Positions 55,591-64,000 are shown, counted from the first letter of the stretch. The stretch is 64,000 nt of DNA from Sedimentitalea nanhaiensis DSM 24252 (GCF_000473225.1 NZ_KI421509.1:2639741-2703740); one strand, 5' to 3'. A program made the numbers and translations. Notes: generated by a model not told the origin, from the letters alone.

Positions 55591-57150
55591 ATGACAAAAC
55601 TCATCCGTCCTTCTCGCCGCGCCGTCCTGGCCGGTGGCACCGCGTTTGCCGCCAGCCTGGCCCTGCCCGCGATCAGCCGTGCCGCGGCGCGCCCGGTCTT
55701 TACCCACGGCGTTCAGTCCGGCGATGTCGACATGTCCAGCGGCATGATATGGACCCGCACCGATCGTCCCGCCCGTGTGACGATGGAGGTCTCGACCACC
55801 GAGAGCTTTGAAAACGTGCGCCGCCTGGCGTCGCTGGATGCGATTCCGACCAGCGACATGACCGTCAAGCGGCTGGTGGACGGGCTGCCTTCGGATCAGG
55901 ATATCTTCTATCGCTTTACCGCTGCCGATCTGAACGACATCAACGCGGTAAGCGAACCTCTTGTCGGGCGCTTCCGCACCGCGCCGTCCGCGCGCCGTGA
56001 TGTGCGGTTCGTCTGGTCCGGGGATACTGCCGGTCAGGGCTGGGGTATTGATGAGGATGGCATGGCAACCTATGCGACCATGGCCCGCCACCAGCCGGAT
56101 TTCTTCATCCACTCGGGCGACACGATCTATGCCGACGGCGCGATGCAGGACCAGGTCGACCTGGCCGATGGCACGACCTGGAACAACACGGTTCTGATCG
56201 ACGAAAAGCGCAAGGTTGCCGAAACCCTGGATGAATTCCGGGGTCAGTGGAAATACAACATGATGGACGAACACGTGCGTGCGCTGAACGCCATCGTGCC
56301 GACCTATTTTCAGTGGGATGATCACGAGGTGGTCAACAACTGGTCGTCCACCAAGGATCTGACGGCGGATGACCGATATACTGAAAAATCGGCCTTCGTG
56401 CTGCAATCGCGCGCGGCCCGTGCCTTTCACGAAATGACCCCGATCCGCTTTACTCCGCAAGAGCCGGGCCGGGTCTATCGCAAGATCGCCTATGGTCCGA
56501 CGCTGGACGTTTTCTTTCTGGACCTGCGCAGCTATCGCGGCGGCAACACCGAAAATCTCCAGACTGAAATGTCCGACGCCACCCGGATACTGGGACAGGA
56601 ACAGATGGCCTGGCTCAAGCGCGAACTGGCCCAGTCCCGCGCCACCTGGAAGGTGATCGCGTCGGATATGCCTATTGGCCTGGTGGTGCGCGATGGCGAC
56701 ACCAAGTTCGAAGCCGTTGCCAATGCCGACGATGGGGCGGCCAAGGGGCGCGAGATGGAAATCGCTGAATTGCTGCGGTTCATCAAGTCCGCCGGCATCA
56801 CCAATACGGTCTGGTTTACCGCCGACGTGCACTATACTGCGGCCCATTACTATGACCCCAACAAGGCCCAGTTCCAGGATTTCGAACCGTTTTGGGAGTT
56901 CGTATCCGGTCCGCTGCATGCGGGCACGTTCGGCCCTAACGCGCTGGACGCGACCTTTGGTCCGGAGGTGAAATACGTCAAGGCCCCAACCGAGGAGCAG
57001 GGCGTGAACCTGCCCCCCAGCGCCGGTCTGCAGTTCTTTGGTATCGTGGACATCGACGGAGCGACGCAACAGATGACAGTGCGGCTGATGGACCGCGCGG
57101 ATACCGAACTGTGGTCCGTAACCCTGGATCCGGTCTCTGCCGCGTTCTGA
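55591..57150 (+). CDS. phoD: PhoD-family alkaline phosphatase / phosphodiesterase
   Basis: 519 residues with a twin-arginine signal (SRRAVLAGGTAFAASLALPA). N-terminal PhoD domain (FTHGVQSGDVDMSSGMIWTR) and metallophosphatase core: VWSGDTAGQGWG, FIHSGDTIYADG, FQWDDHEVVNNW and WFTADVHYTAAHYY. Tat export of a folded Ca/Fe enzyme fits PhoD, which scavenges phosphate from phosphodiesters outside the cytoplasm. No Pho box was identified. Start at 55591 at the Tat signal. Confidence 0.93.
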   Translation: MTKLIRPSRRAVLAGGTAFAASLALPAISRAAARPVFTHGVQSGDVDMSSGMIWTRTDRPARVTMEVSTTESFENVRRLASLDAIPTSDMTVKRLVDGLPSDQDIFYRFTAADLNDINAVSEPLVGRFRTAPSARRDVRFVWSGDTAGQGWGIDEDGMATYATMARHQPDFFIHSGDTIYADGAMQDQVDLADGTTWNNTVLIDEKRKVAETLDEFRGQWKYNMMDEHVRALNAIVPTYFQWDDHEVVNNWSSTKDLTADDRYTEKSAFVLQSRAARAFHEMTPIRFTPQEPGRVYRKIAYGPTLDVFFLDLRSYRGGNTENLQTEMSDATRILGQEQMAWLKRELAQSRATWKVIASDMPIGLVVRDGDTKFEAVANADDGAAKGREMEIAELLRFIKSAGITNTVWFTADVHYTAAHYYDPNKAQFQDFEPFWEFVSGPLHAGTFGPNALDATFGPEVKYVKAPTEEQGVNLPPSAGLQFFGIVDIDGATQQMTVRLMDRADTELWSVTLDPVSAAF

Positions 57151-57171
57151 CCGACCGATCACAGTCGCAGA

Positions 57172-57206
57172 CAGAAAGGCCCCGGAAATGTTCCGGGGTC
57201 TTTCTG
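57172..57206. terminator. Terminator hairpin between phoD and the DMT transporter gene
   Basis: A 16-bp stem (CAGAAAGGCCCCGGAA / TTCCGGGGTCTTTCTG, one G-U pair) with a three-base loop. The GC core flanked by A- and T-rich arms makes it usable in both directions, fitting two convergent genes. Confidence 0.78.
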
Positions 57207-57230
57207 CACCCATGGGGCCATGGATTCGTG

Positions 57231-58169
57231 TCAGCTTTTGGGATCCGTAACCGAACGGGCCTTGCCGCGTTCCAGCCCGAGTTGATGCTCGCGCCAGATC
57301 ACCAGGATATTGCCCCCAATCACCAGCGCGGCACCGATCAGCATGACCGTGGTCGGCAATTCTCCGAACCAGACATAGCCGATGACGATGGCAAAGATCA
57401 TCGAGGCATAGTCATAGGGGGCGAGCATCGATGCGGGGCCAAAGCGATAGGAGGATGTAACGAGGATTTGGGCCACCCCGCCGATCAACCCTGCCGACAC
57501 CAGCAACGCAAGGGTGCCCGCATCCGGTATGGCCCAACCAAAGGGAAGGGTCAGCAGCGAGATCGCCGAAGCAATGGCCGAGAAATAAAAAACGATGGCG
57601 GCTGTGTGTTCTGTTTGCACCAGTTGTCGGATGTGGATTTGTACCAGCGCGCGCGCCATGGTCGCGCCCAGGATCAACATTGCCCCCAGTGGTGCCCCAT
57701 CCGCCAGGCCTGCATCGCCGCCCAGGCGGGGCCAGACCATGATCAGTACGCCAACCAGGCCGACGAGAACCGCCGAAATCCGGATCAGCCGGATCGTTTC
57801 ACCCAGCATCACGGCGGCCAGGATCACGGTGAAAATCGGGGTGGCATAGCCGATGGCGGTAACTTCGGGCAGGGGCAAAAGCCCCAGACCGGCAAATGTC
57901 ATGGCCATCGCGCAGGTGCCCAGAAGACCGCGCCAGAAATGCCCCATCGGATTTTTGGTCAGCAATCCCTGGCGCAGTTGCCCTTGTGCAATCAACCAGA
58001 TCAGAATCACCGGAATGGCAAAAAACGAGCGAAAAAACACGGCCTCGCCCGGTGGCACGTCATCCGCAGTGGCCTTGATCAGCGCGGACATGATTGTGAA
58101 CAGAAAGATCGCGCTGAGTTTCAGCACGACAGCGAGTCCGGGTCGATGCGATGTTAAGGTTTTCACCAT
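57231..58169 (-). CDS. DMT-superfamily (EamA) transporter
   Basis: 312 residues, about ten membrane segments in two EamA repeats (FLFTIMSALIKATADDVPPGE at the start; YDYASMIFAIVIGYVWFGE in the second). Exports or imports a small metabolite that cannot be named. Start at 58169; the 12 extra upstream codons are not conserved-looking. Confidence 0.9.
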   Translation of the reverse strand: MVKTLTSHRPGLAVVLKLSAIFLFTIMSALIKATADDVPPGEAVFFRSFFAIPVILIWLIAQGQLRQGLLTKNPMGHFWRGLLGTCAMAMTFAGLGLLPLPEVTAIGYATPIFTVILAAVMLGETIRLIRISAVLVGLVGVLIMVWPRLGGDAGLADGAPLGAMLILGATMARALVQIHIRQLVQTEHTAAIVFYFSAIASAISLLTLPFGWAIPDAGTLALLVSAGLIGGVAQILVTSSYRFGPASMLAPYDYASMIFAIVIGYVWFGELPTTVMLIGAALVIGGNILVIWREHQLGLERGKARSVTDPKS

Positions 58170-58262
58170 GCACAGTGGTTTGCGCCTTTGCCCGGCAAAA
58201 GACAAGCCGCCGCAATGGGCGGCGACGGTTCAATCTCGTTTGGACCAATCCGAGCAAGCCGC

Positions 58263-58436
58263 TCAGAGAGCATGGGTCGGTAGATCAGCCTCGAGTGAGC
58301 ATCGAGCCTTGTATTTCATACCGTTTGTCACCCGCTCATAATGTGGGATCGCGCCGTCCCATGCTTCCGCCGGACTCGGTGTAACGACTTTTTGGTACTC
58401 CTGTTCCGAGCAGGCAACCCATTGGACGACGTTCAT
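58263..58436 (-). CDS. Possible small protein, unknown
   Basis: A 57-codon frame starting ATG AAC GTC GTC with GGAAAG three bases before the ATG. The product reads MNVVQWVACSEQEYQKVV at the start and has Trp, Cys and Tyr residues spread through it, which is less typical of a random frame in this GC-rich DNA. No family recognised. Codon third positions are mixed, not clearly GC-biased, so coding status is doubtful. Confidence 0.28.
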   Translation of the reverse strand: MNVVQWVACSEQEYQKVVTPSPAEAWDGAIPHYERVTNGMKYKARCSLEADLPTHAL

Positions 58437-58589
58437 CGGCTTTCCATCGGAGGCGTGGGTGCCAGGTGCCTCCAGCTATTTTCCGGTCCACGCCGCTCCG
58501 ATAGGAGGCTCAGCACTCAGAAACGATGCGCCTGTCTCTGTATTCCCGGGGCCCGGCCAGATTTCAGCCGGACCCGCGCATCCAGTTTT

Positions 58590-58611
58590 CTCCTCCGGCG
58601 TGCCGGAGGAG
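58590..58611. repeat. Short GC-rich inverted repeat
   Basis: CTCCTCCGGC and GCCGGAGGAG with a two-base spacer, 62 bases beyond the aroC stop. It could end the aroC transcript (leftward), although no T-run follows on that strand. Confidence 0.45.
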
Positions 58612-58673
58612 GATTCATGGTGTCGCGCGATATGTTGAAGAGGCCGGGAACAGATGCGCCGGAAGGATGTGTT

Positions 58674-59777
58674 TCAGCCGACCCGGCCGCGATTCTTGCC
58701 GACCTGACCGCGATGCAACAGCATGTGGTCCAGAAGCACACAGGCCATCATCGCTTCGCCAACCGGCACCGCGCGGATGCCCACGCAGGGATCATGGCGG
58801 CCTTTGGTGATGATTTCGGTTTCGGCCCCCGCCTTGGTGATTGTCTTGCGCGGGGTCAGGATGGAACTTGTCGGCTTGACGGCAAAACGCACCACAACGT
58901 CCTGCCCGGTGCTGATACCACCCAGAATTCCGCCCGCGTGGTTGCTGGAATAGGCCGGCTTGCCGTCATTGCCCATAAAGATTTCGTCGGCATTCGCTTC
59001 GCCGGTCAGCATTGCGGCGGACATGCCTTCGCCGATCTCGACACCTTTGACGGCGTTGATGCTCATCATGGCGGCGGCAAGATCGGTGTCCAGCTTGCCA
59101 TAAACCGGCGCGCCCAATCCCGGCGGGACGTTGCGGGCGGTGACTTCGACGACGGCACCGACCGAGCTGCCGGATTTGCGCAGGCTGTCGAGGTAATCGG
59201 CCCATTTCATCGCCGCATTGGCATCCGGCACCCAGAACGGGTTTTGTTCGATCTGGTTCCAGTCGAACCGGTCGCGGTCGATCTGATGCGGCCCCATCTG
59301 AACCATGTAACCGGTAATCCGGAGGTCGGGGGCCAGGGTCTTGATCGCCTCGCGTGCCAAGCCGCCGGCAGCGACGCGCGAAGCCGTTTCACGGGCCGAG
59401 GAGCGTCCGCCGCCGCGATAGTCCCGGATGCCGTATTTCTGGTAGTATGTGATATCGGCGTGACCGGGGCGGAACTTATCCTTGATATCGCCGTAATCCT
59501 TGCTGCGCTGGTCGGTGTTCTCGATCATTAGCTGCACCGGAGTGCCGGTGGTGATTCCTTCAAACACGCCGGACAGAATGCGGACTTGGTCCGGTTCACG
59601 GCGCTGAGTGGTGTATTTGTTCTGGCCCGGTTTGCGCCGGTCCAGCCAATGCTGGATCATCGCTTCGTCAACTGCAACGCCCGGCGGGCAACCGTCAACG
59701 GTGGCCCCGATGGCAGGACCATGGCTTTCGCCCCATGTGGTGACGCGAAACAGGTGGCCAAAACTGTTGATCGACAT
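58674..59777 (-). CDS. aroC: Chorismate synthase
   Basis: 367 residues. All three family signatures are visible: [35 protein letters not shown] and [10 protein letters not shown]. Converts EPSP to chorismate using reduced flavin. Start at 59777 at the conserved N-terminus [16 protein letters not shown]. Confidence 0.97.
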   Translation of the reverse strand: MSINSFGHLFRVTTWGESHGPAIGATVDGCPPGVAVDEAMIQHWLDRRKPGQNKYTTQRREPDQVRILSGVFEGITTGTPVQLMIENTDQRSKDYGDIKDKFRPGHADITYYQKYGIRDYRGGGRSSARETASRVAAGGLAREAIKTLAPDLRITGYMVQMGPHQIDRDRFDWNQIEQNPFWVPDANAAMKWADYLDSLRKSGSSVGAVVEVTARNVPPGLGAPVYGKLDTDLAAAMMSINAVKGVEIGEGMSAAMLTGEANADEIFMGNDGKPAYSSNHAGGILGGISTGQDVVVRFAVKPTSSILTPRKTITKAGAETEIITKGRHDPCVGIRAVPVGEAMMACVLLDHMLLHRGQVGKNRGRVG

Positions 59778-59861
59778 GGGAGAACTCCTTTTGCGCCTGT
59801 GCTTAGCGGCGGGATGGATATGCCGCAAGCGATTGTCGCGAAGTGGGGCGCTGCCCCCGCC

Positions 59862-59903
59862 GCCCTGCGGGCGACTCCCCCGGAGTATTTCGGGCAAGAG
59901 GAA
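59862..59903 (+). repeat. Hairpin plus GGAGTATTTCGGGCAAGAGGAA motif, copy 2
   Basis: A GCCCTGCGGGC hairpin followed by GACTCCCCCGGAGTATTTCGGGCAAGAGGAA. It is the same composite as at 53197: GC hairpin, A/GGAGTATTT, GGCAAGAGGAA. Here no start codon follows; the TPP riboswitch begins about 45 bases later. Confidence 0.5.
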
Positions 59904-59947
59904 GAGGTGGGTACTTGTCAAACCAAGTGGCGCGAACTAGGTGTCGT

Positions 59948-60032
59948 CCCACCTCGGGGAGCCTTGATTGGCTGAGACGCTGACGCGGACCCGTTGAACC
60001 TGACCCGGCTAACACCGGCGTAGGGAAGGTCT
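59948..60032 (+). promoter_or_regulatory. TPP riboswitch (THI element)
   Basis: All core elements occur in order: ACCTCGGGGAGCC, GGCTGAGACGCTG, ACCCGTTGAACCTGACCCGG and CTAACACCGGCGTAGGGAAGGT, with P1 closing ACCT / AGGT. It precedes thiB. The following CCTCC (60040-60044) and CATCCT (60044-60049) can each pair with the thiB Shine-Dalgarno region (60067-60075), so control at translation start is plausible. Confidence 0.94.
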
Positions 60033-60077
60033 GGATCAGCCTCCATCCTTGCCCTGTCGCCGCAATAGGAGGATGCC

Positions 60078-61055
60078 ATGAAGTATCTTGCGATTGCAGC
60101 GGGCGTTTTCTGTGCCACGGCGGCCAACGCCGAGACACCGGAACTGACCGTTTATACCTATGACAGCTTTGTTTCCGAATGGGGTCCCGGCCCGGTGATC
60201 GAGAAAGCGTTCGAGGAAACCTGTGGCTGCGACGTGAAACTGGTCGGTGCAGGGGACGGTGCGGCTCTGCTGGCGCGGCTCAGGCTGGAGGGCGCGCGCA
60301 GCGATGCCGATATCGTGCTGGGGCTGGACACCAACCTGACGCAGGCGGCACAGGACACCGGGCTGTTCGCGCCTAGTGGTGTGACCGCAGATTACGATTT
60401 GCCACTGGCGTGGTCGGACGGCACGTTTGTACCTTATGACTGGGGTTATTTTGCTTTTGTCCACAATGCCGACACGGACGTGCCGGGCGATTTCAAGGCG
60501 CTTGCGGCCAGCGATACCAAGATCGTCATTCAGGATCCGCGATCCTCGACGCCCGGTCTGGGGCTGTTGTTGTGGGTCAAATCGGCCTATGGCGACGAGG
60601 CTCCGGAAATCTGGGCGGATCTGGCCGACAATATCGTTACCGTGACCAAGGGTTGGAGCGAATCCTACGGCCTGTTTCTGGATGGCGAGGCAGACATGGT
60701 GTTATCCTATACCACCTCGCCCGCCTATCACCTGATCGCCGAAGGGGACGATGGCAAGGCGGCCGCGGAGTTTGACGAGGGGCATTACCTGCAGATCGAG
60801 GTCGCCGCGCGGTTGGCCAACAGCGATCAACCCGAACTGGCCGAAGCGTTTCTGCAATTTGTCGTTTCCGATGCGTTCCAGTCTGTAATTCCGACCACCA
60901 ACTGGATGTACCCGGCGGTCACGCCGGCGGGGGGGCTGCCGGATGGATTCGAAACGCTGGTGCAGCCCGACAAGGCGCTGCTGGTCCCCGCTGCCGAGGC
61001 TGCGGGCCTGCGCGATGAGGCACTGGCGGAATGGCTGAGCGCGCTCAGCCAATAA
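60078..61055 (+). CDS. thiB: Thiamine ABC transporter substrate-binding protein
   Basis: 325 residues with a Sec signal (MKYLAIAAGVFCATAANA). ThiB-type mature sequence: ELTVYTYDSFVSEWGPGPVI, SDADIVLGLDTNLTQAA, PYDWGYFAFVHN and SYTTSPAYHLIAEGDD. Binds thiamine and its phosphates in the periplasm. Preceded by a TPP riboswitch and followed by thiP with a 25-base overlap. Confidence 0.95.
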   Translation: MKYLAIAAGVFCATAANAETPELTVYTYDSFVSEWGPGPVIEKAFEETCGCDVKLVGAGDGAALLARLRLEGARSDADIVLGLDTNLTQAAQDTGLFAPSGVTADYDLPLAWSDGTFVPYDWGYFAFVHNADTDVPGDFKALAASDTKIVIQDPRSSTPGLGLLLWVKSAYGDEAPEIWADLADNIVTVTKGWSESYGLFLDGEADMVLSYTTSPAYHLIAEGDDGKAAAEFDEGHYLQIEVAARLANSDQPELAEAFLQFVVSDAFQSVIPTTNWMYPAVTPAGGLPDGFETLVQPDKALLVPAAEAAGLRDEALAEWLSALSQ

Positions 61056-62587
61056 CGTCCGGCTCCGGACTTGGTGCGGCGGCTCTGGTGGCTGCGCTGA
61101 TCCTGGGCGCTTTGCTTGCCGTTGCCTTGCGCGCCGAGAGCGGGCGCGGGATGGGAGCGTCAGACTGGGCGGCAGTGCGGTTCACGGCGGGGCAGGCGGC
61201 GTTGTCGGCCCTGTTCAGTGTGGCGCTGGCGGTTCCGCTGGCCCGCGCCCTGGCGCGGCGGCGTTTCATGGGACGGCGTCTGTTGATCGCGCTGCTGGGC
61301 GCGCCGTTTATCTTGCCGGTGATTGTTGCGGTGCTGGGGCTGCTGGCCGTGTTCGGGCGCAATGGCTGGATCAGCATGGCGCTGGGATGGGTCGGGTTGC
61401 CGCCGGTGTCGATCTATGGGTTGCACGGGGTTGTGGTGGCGCATGTGTTTTTTAACCTGCCGCTGGCGACCCGGCTGATTTTGCAGGGCTGGCAGGAAAT
61501 TCCGGCGGAACGGTTTCGATTGGCGGCACAGCTGGGCGCGGGGTCGCGGGCCATATGGCGGTTGCTGGAGTGGCCGATGCTGCTGCGTATCGTGCCCAGC
61601 GTGCTGGCGGTGATCTTTGCGATTTGTCTGACCAGCTTTGCGGTGGCTCTGACGCTTGGCGGAGGCCCCAAGGCGACGACCATCGAGTTGGCGATCTATC
61701 AGGCTTTCCGGTTCGATTTCGATCTGGCCCGGGCGGCGATGTTGTCCTGTGTTCAGATTGTACTGACCGGATGCGCCGCGCTCATTGCGTTGCGGGCGGC
61801 GCAGGGCGAAGGGTTCGGCAGCGGACTGGATCGCCCGGTTCAGCGGTGGGATGCGAACAGCACCGGTGCGCGGTTGATGGATGGTGGCATCATCGGAACG
61901 GTGACGCTGTTCCTGTTGATGCCCTTGGCGGCCATTGTGATGGCTGGCGTGCCGGGCCTTGCTCTTTTGCCCGGGTCGGTTTTTGTGGCGACGATGAATT
62001 CGCTGTTGGTTGCCGTGCTCAGCACAGGTGCGACCCTGGCGCTTGCGATCCCGATGGCGATTGCCGTCGCATTGGGGCGGGCACGGTTGGTGGAACTGGC
62101 CGGGCTGTTGGGCCTGGCTGCGTCGCCGCTGGTCATCGGGACCGGGCTGTTCGTGATCCTGTACCCGTTGGCCGACCCGTTTGCGCTGGCCCTGCCGGTG
62201 ACGGCATTGGTCAATGCGGTGATGGCCTTGCCCTTTGCGCTGCGTATTCTGGTGCCGCGTGCGCGGCAGGTTGTGACGCGGTATGGGCCGCTGGCGCTGT
62301 CTTTGGACATGGCGGGTGGACCGTTCCTGCGCCGCGTCCTGTTGCCCCGGATGCGAGCGCAGATCGGCTTTGCAGCAGGGCTGTCGGCGGCGTTGTCGAT
62401 GGGCGATCTGGGCGTGATCGCGCTGTTCGCCGACCCCGAGCGGGCGACGCTGCCATTGCAGGTGTATCGATTGATGGGGGCCTATCAGATGCAGGCGGCC
62501 GCCGGTGCGGCGTTGTTGCTGCTGATGCTGTCGATGGCGTTGTTCTGGAGTCTGGATCGCGGAGGGCGGTGGCATGCTGAAGCTTGA
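61031..62587 (+). CDS. thiP: Thiamine ABC transporter permease
   Basis: 518 residues, about 12 membrane segments in two homologous halves, each with a permease loop (NLPLATRLILQGWQEIPAERF in the first; LPFALRILVPRARQV in the second). ATG at 61031 lies inside the end of thiB; the last 14 bases overlap thiQ. Membrane part of the thiamine importer. Confidence 0.94.
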   Translation: MAERAQPITSGSGLGAAALVAALILGALLAVALRAESGRGMGASDWAAVRFTAGQAALSALFSVALAVPLARALARRRFMGRRLLIALLGAPFILPVIVAVLGLLAVFGRNGWISMALGWVGLPPVSIYGLHGVVVAHVFFNLPLATRLILQGWQEIPAERFRLAAQLGAGSRAIWRLLEWPMLLRIVPSVLAVIFAICLTSFAVALTLGGGPKATTIELAIYQAFRFDFDLARAAMLSCVQIVLTGCAALIALRAAQGEGFGSGLDRPVQRWDANSTGARLMDGGIIGTVTLFLLMPLAAIVMAGVPGLALLPGSVFVATMNSLLVAVLSTGATLALAIPMAIAVALGRARLVELAGLLGLAASPLVIGTGLFVILYPLADPFALALPVTALVNAVMALPFALRILVPRARQVVTRYGPLALSLDMAGGPFLRRVLLPRMRAQIGFAAGLSAALSMGDLGVIALFADPERATLPLQVYRLMGAYQMQAAAGAALLLLMLSMALFWSLDRGGRWHAEA

Positions 62588-63266
62588 ACAGCTCGAAATC
62601 GACAATGGTGGCTTTCTGATGCGTGCGGATTTCGTGGTGCCCGCGGAGCGGAAAATCGCTGTGATCGGACCGTCCGGTGCCGGGAAGTCGACCCTGATCG
62701 GTGCGATTGCGGGATTTCACCCGGTGGTGCGCGGACGATTGGTGTGGCGCGGCGACGTGCTGAACGCCGTTGAACCGGGCAAGCGACCGGTCGCGATGCT
62801 GTTTCAGGACGGCAATCTGTTCCCGCATCTGAGCGTGGCGCAGAATGTCGGTCTGGGGCTGAACCCGGATCTGCGGCTGACTGCCGCACAGTCTGAACAG
62901 GTGTCAAATGCAATTTCGCGGGTCGGGTTGGCCTCGATGGCAGATCGCAAACCGGCCGAGTTGTCGGGGGGGCAACAAAGCCGCGCGGCGCTGGCGCGGG
63001 TTCTGGTGCAGGCGCGGCCGCTGTTGTTGCTGGACGAACCCTTTGCCGCGCTGGGGCCGGCGTTGAAGAACGAGATGCTGGATCTGGTGGATGAGCTGGT
63101 GCGCGAAAGCGGTGCGACCCTGTTGATGGTCAGCCACGCCCCCGAAGATGCCCGCCGTATTGCCGATCAGGTGGTCCTGGTCGAAGGCGGGATGGCGCAT
63201 CCGCCGCAGGAAACGGGCGGGCTGTTGGACAACCCGCCCCCGGCGTTGCGCGACTATCTGGGTTAG
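62574..63266 (+). CDS. thiQ: Thiamine ABC transporter ATP-binding protein
   Basis: 230 residues. Walker A GPSGAGKSTLIGAI, Q-loop MLFQDGNLFPHL, signature LSGGQQSRAALARVL, Walker B LLLLDEPFAALGP and the switch His in MVSHAPEDA. Powers thiamine uptake. Its TAG overlaps the stop of convergent ribH. Confidence 0.95.
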   Translation: MLKLEQLEIDNGGFLMRADFVVPAERKIAVIGPSGAGKSTLIGAIAGFHPVVRGRLVWRGDVLNAVEPGKRPVAMLFQDGNLFPHLSVAQNVGLGLNPDLRLTAAQSEQVSNAISRVGLASMADRKPAELSGGQQSRAALARVLVQARPLLLLDEPFAALGPALKNEMLDLVDELVRESGATLLMVSHAPEDARRIADQVVLVEGGMAHPPQETGGLLDNPPPALRDYLG

Positions 63267-63697
63267 GCCGCGATTTGCGCGCGCGATTCTGTGATGGCCA
63301 GTGCGGCGCGGGCGGCTTCGCGTCCCTTTTCGACAAAATGTGCCCGGTAGATCGCGTTGTGATGGTCGGTGTCCTGATAGTGGTGCGGGGTCAGGGACAC
63401 GGACAGAACCGGCACCCCGCTGTCCAGCCCCGCGCGCATCAGGCCATCGACAACCGCCTGGGCGACAAAGTCGTGACGATAGATGCCGCCATCGACCACA
63501 AACGCGGCACAGGCGACGGCACCATAGCGCCCGGTCATTGCCAGGTCGCGTGCCATCAGCGGCAGCTCAAATGCGCCTGGCACGTCGAAGACATCGACCT
63601 GCGCGGCGGGGATGAGGTCGCAAAACCCGGTCAGCGCGCGGTCGACGATATCGGCATGCCATTGGGCCTTGGCAAAGGCATAGCGGGTGAGTGTCAT
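63263..63697 (-). CDS. ribH: 6,7-dimethyl-8-ribityllumazine synthase, RibH2 type
   Basis: 144 residues. VDVFDVPGAFELPLMARDLA and the LTPHHYQDTDHHNAIYRAHF segment place it with type II (Brucella RibH2-like) lumazine synthases rather than the standard RibH of the riboflavin operon. Penultimate step of riboflavin synthesis. Located alone and preceded by an FMN riboswitch, as described for ribH2 in other alphaproteobacteria. [13 protein letters not shown] lies just before the ATG. Confidence 0.93.
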   Translation of the reverse strand: MTLTRYAFAKAQWHADIVDRALTGFCDLIPAAQVDVFDVPGAFELPLMARDLAMTGRYGAVACAAFVVDGGIYRHDFVAQAVVDGLMRAGLDSGVPVLSVSLTPHHYQDTDHHNAIYRAHFVEKGREAARAALAITESRAQIAA

Positions 63698-63699
63698 CG

Positions 63700-63741
63700 G
63701 TGATCTCCTTTGGTTGCGACACGTTCACCCAAGGCGATCAC
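63700..63741 (-). promoter_or_regulatory. SD-sequestering hairpin of ribH leader
   Basis: Read leftward, GTGATCGCCTT (63741-63731) can pair with AAGGAGATCAC (63710-63700), ten of eleven positions, with a 20-base loop. The second arm is the ribH Shine-Dalgarno. This is the likely expression platform of the FMN riboswitch: when the stem forms, ribosome binding is blocked. Confidence 0.6.
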
Positions 63742-63773
63742 GGGCATTCGTACCGCTGGCGCGGCACGCATGC

Positions 63774-63926
63774 TCGTCCTCTTTCATCCGGACTGTAACC
63801 GTCGGCTCTGGCGTCTCACCAGATCTGCTGACCAACGGATTTCCAGTACGAACCCCGTTGCGCTCGCGGGCTCGCAGATCGGATCTGCATACCGCCGGTG
63901 GGGAGTTTCGCCCCGCCCTGAGAACG
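63774..63926 (-). promoter_or_regulatory. FMN riboswitch (RFN element)
   Basis: Read leftward it has the RFN core in order: CAGGGCGGGGCGAAACTCCC, ACCGGCGGTATGCAGATC, GAGCCCGCGAGCGCAACGGG, GGTGAGACGCCAGAGCCGAC and GGTTACAGTCCGGATGAAAG. Placed about 75 bases before the ribH start. It should switch ribH off when FMN is plentiful. Confidence 0.95.
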
Positions 63927-64000
63927 GTGTCAGTCTTGCCAATATCCTCAGGTTTCTGCAAGAGCCTGTAGAAGCGATGGAGAGACGCAATGCATCCTAA
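63927..64000. other. Upstream region of the FMN riboswitch, window end
   Basis: The last 74 bases should hold the leftward promoter of ribH. I could not pick a convincing -35/-10 pair. Short rightward frames running to the window edge resemble no known protein. Confidence 0.3.

Larger units (their letters stand above)
58170..58673. other. Gene-poor 500-base stretch
   Basis: Between the DMT transporter start and the aroC stop no full-length gene is found. It contains one small leftward frame (58263-58436) and a 10-bp hairpin at 58590-58611. Base composition is slightly lower in GC than the flanks. Looks like accessory or decayed sequence. Confidence 0.5.

Noticed and set aside
1-64000. CRISPR arrays, insertion sequences, prophage genes
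   Set aside because: No regularly spaced repeats, transposase, integrase or phage structural motifs were seen.

Overview
The window is chromosomal DNA from a high-GC alphaproteobacterium of the Rhodobacteraceae, most likely the roseobacter group. The family-level call rests on gene content and order: the rsmB / heparinase-like / purH / lspA / DUF3035 / M16-M16 block, the petP-petR pair, GcvT-fused dimethylglycine-dehydrogenase-like enzymes, an FMN-riboswitch-controlled type II lumazine synthase and a deoC / double-domain aldehyde dehydrogenase pair. Genus cannot be fixed from what is visible. There is no phage, insertion sequence, CRISPR array or rRNA. One tRNA (Val, anticodon CAC) and two riboswitches (TPP, FMN) are clear.

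Layout. (1) 1-16.2 kb is mostly housekeeping: exonuclease III, a thioredoxin-TPR co-chaperone, LON-domain and Trm112 proteins, a UbiH-type hydroxylase, an amidase, an aminotransferase, FtsK, LolA, a lipoprotein transglycosylase, HspQ, gamma-glutamyltransferase, an RsbW/STAS switch, a thiolase and a methionine-(R)-sulfoxide reductase. (2) 16.2-23.7 kb is a tight six-gene operon: XRE-cupin regulator, LysE exporter, GFA (formaldehyde/glutathione-type) protein, then two GcvT-fused FAD demethylases flanking a homocysteine S-methyltransferase. A 12-bp palindrome precedes it and an 18-bp perfect hairpin ends it. It looks like a regulated N-methyl/one-carbon catabolic unit. (3) 23.7-31.8 kb is accessory: a SnoaL-like protein, RluA-type synthase, GT11 fucosyltransferase-like enzyme, tRNA-Val, then a cyanophycin locus (cyanophycinase, cyanophycin synthetase and a third Mur-ligase protein that resembles the synthetase with its ATP-grasp domain removed). 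(4) 31.8-35.6 kb holds deoC plus an ALDH16-like double aldehyde dehydrogenase and an SDR gene remnant. (5) 35.6-49.2 kb has the M16 pair, lspA, purH, heparinase-like protein, rsmB, two small secreted proteins, dapB, and the rbfA/truB ribosome-RNA block. (6) 49.2-57.2 kb has the isoprenoid genes dxs-ispA with xseB and a histone-deacetylase-like enzyme, petR-petP, divergent ilvE and a PhoD-type phosphatase; a 10-bp inverted repeat sits between petP and ilvE. (7) 57.2-64 kb has a DMT transporter, aroC, a TPP-riboswitch thiBPQ operon and convergent FMN-riboswitch ribH with an apparent SD-sequestering hairpin.

The best candidates for something not yet described are the stand-alone Mur-ligase partner of cyanophycin synthetase (29991-31745) and the six-gene demethylation operon with its palindrome (16168-23709). 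Function beyond family level is inference in both cases.
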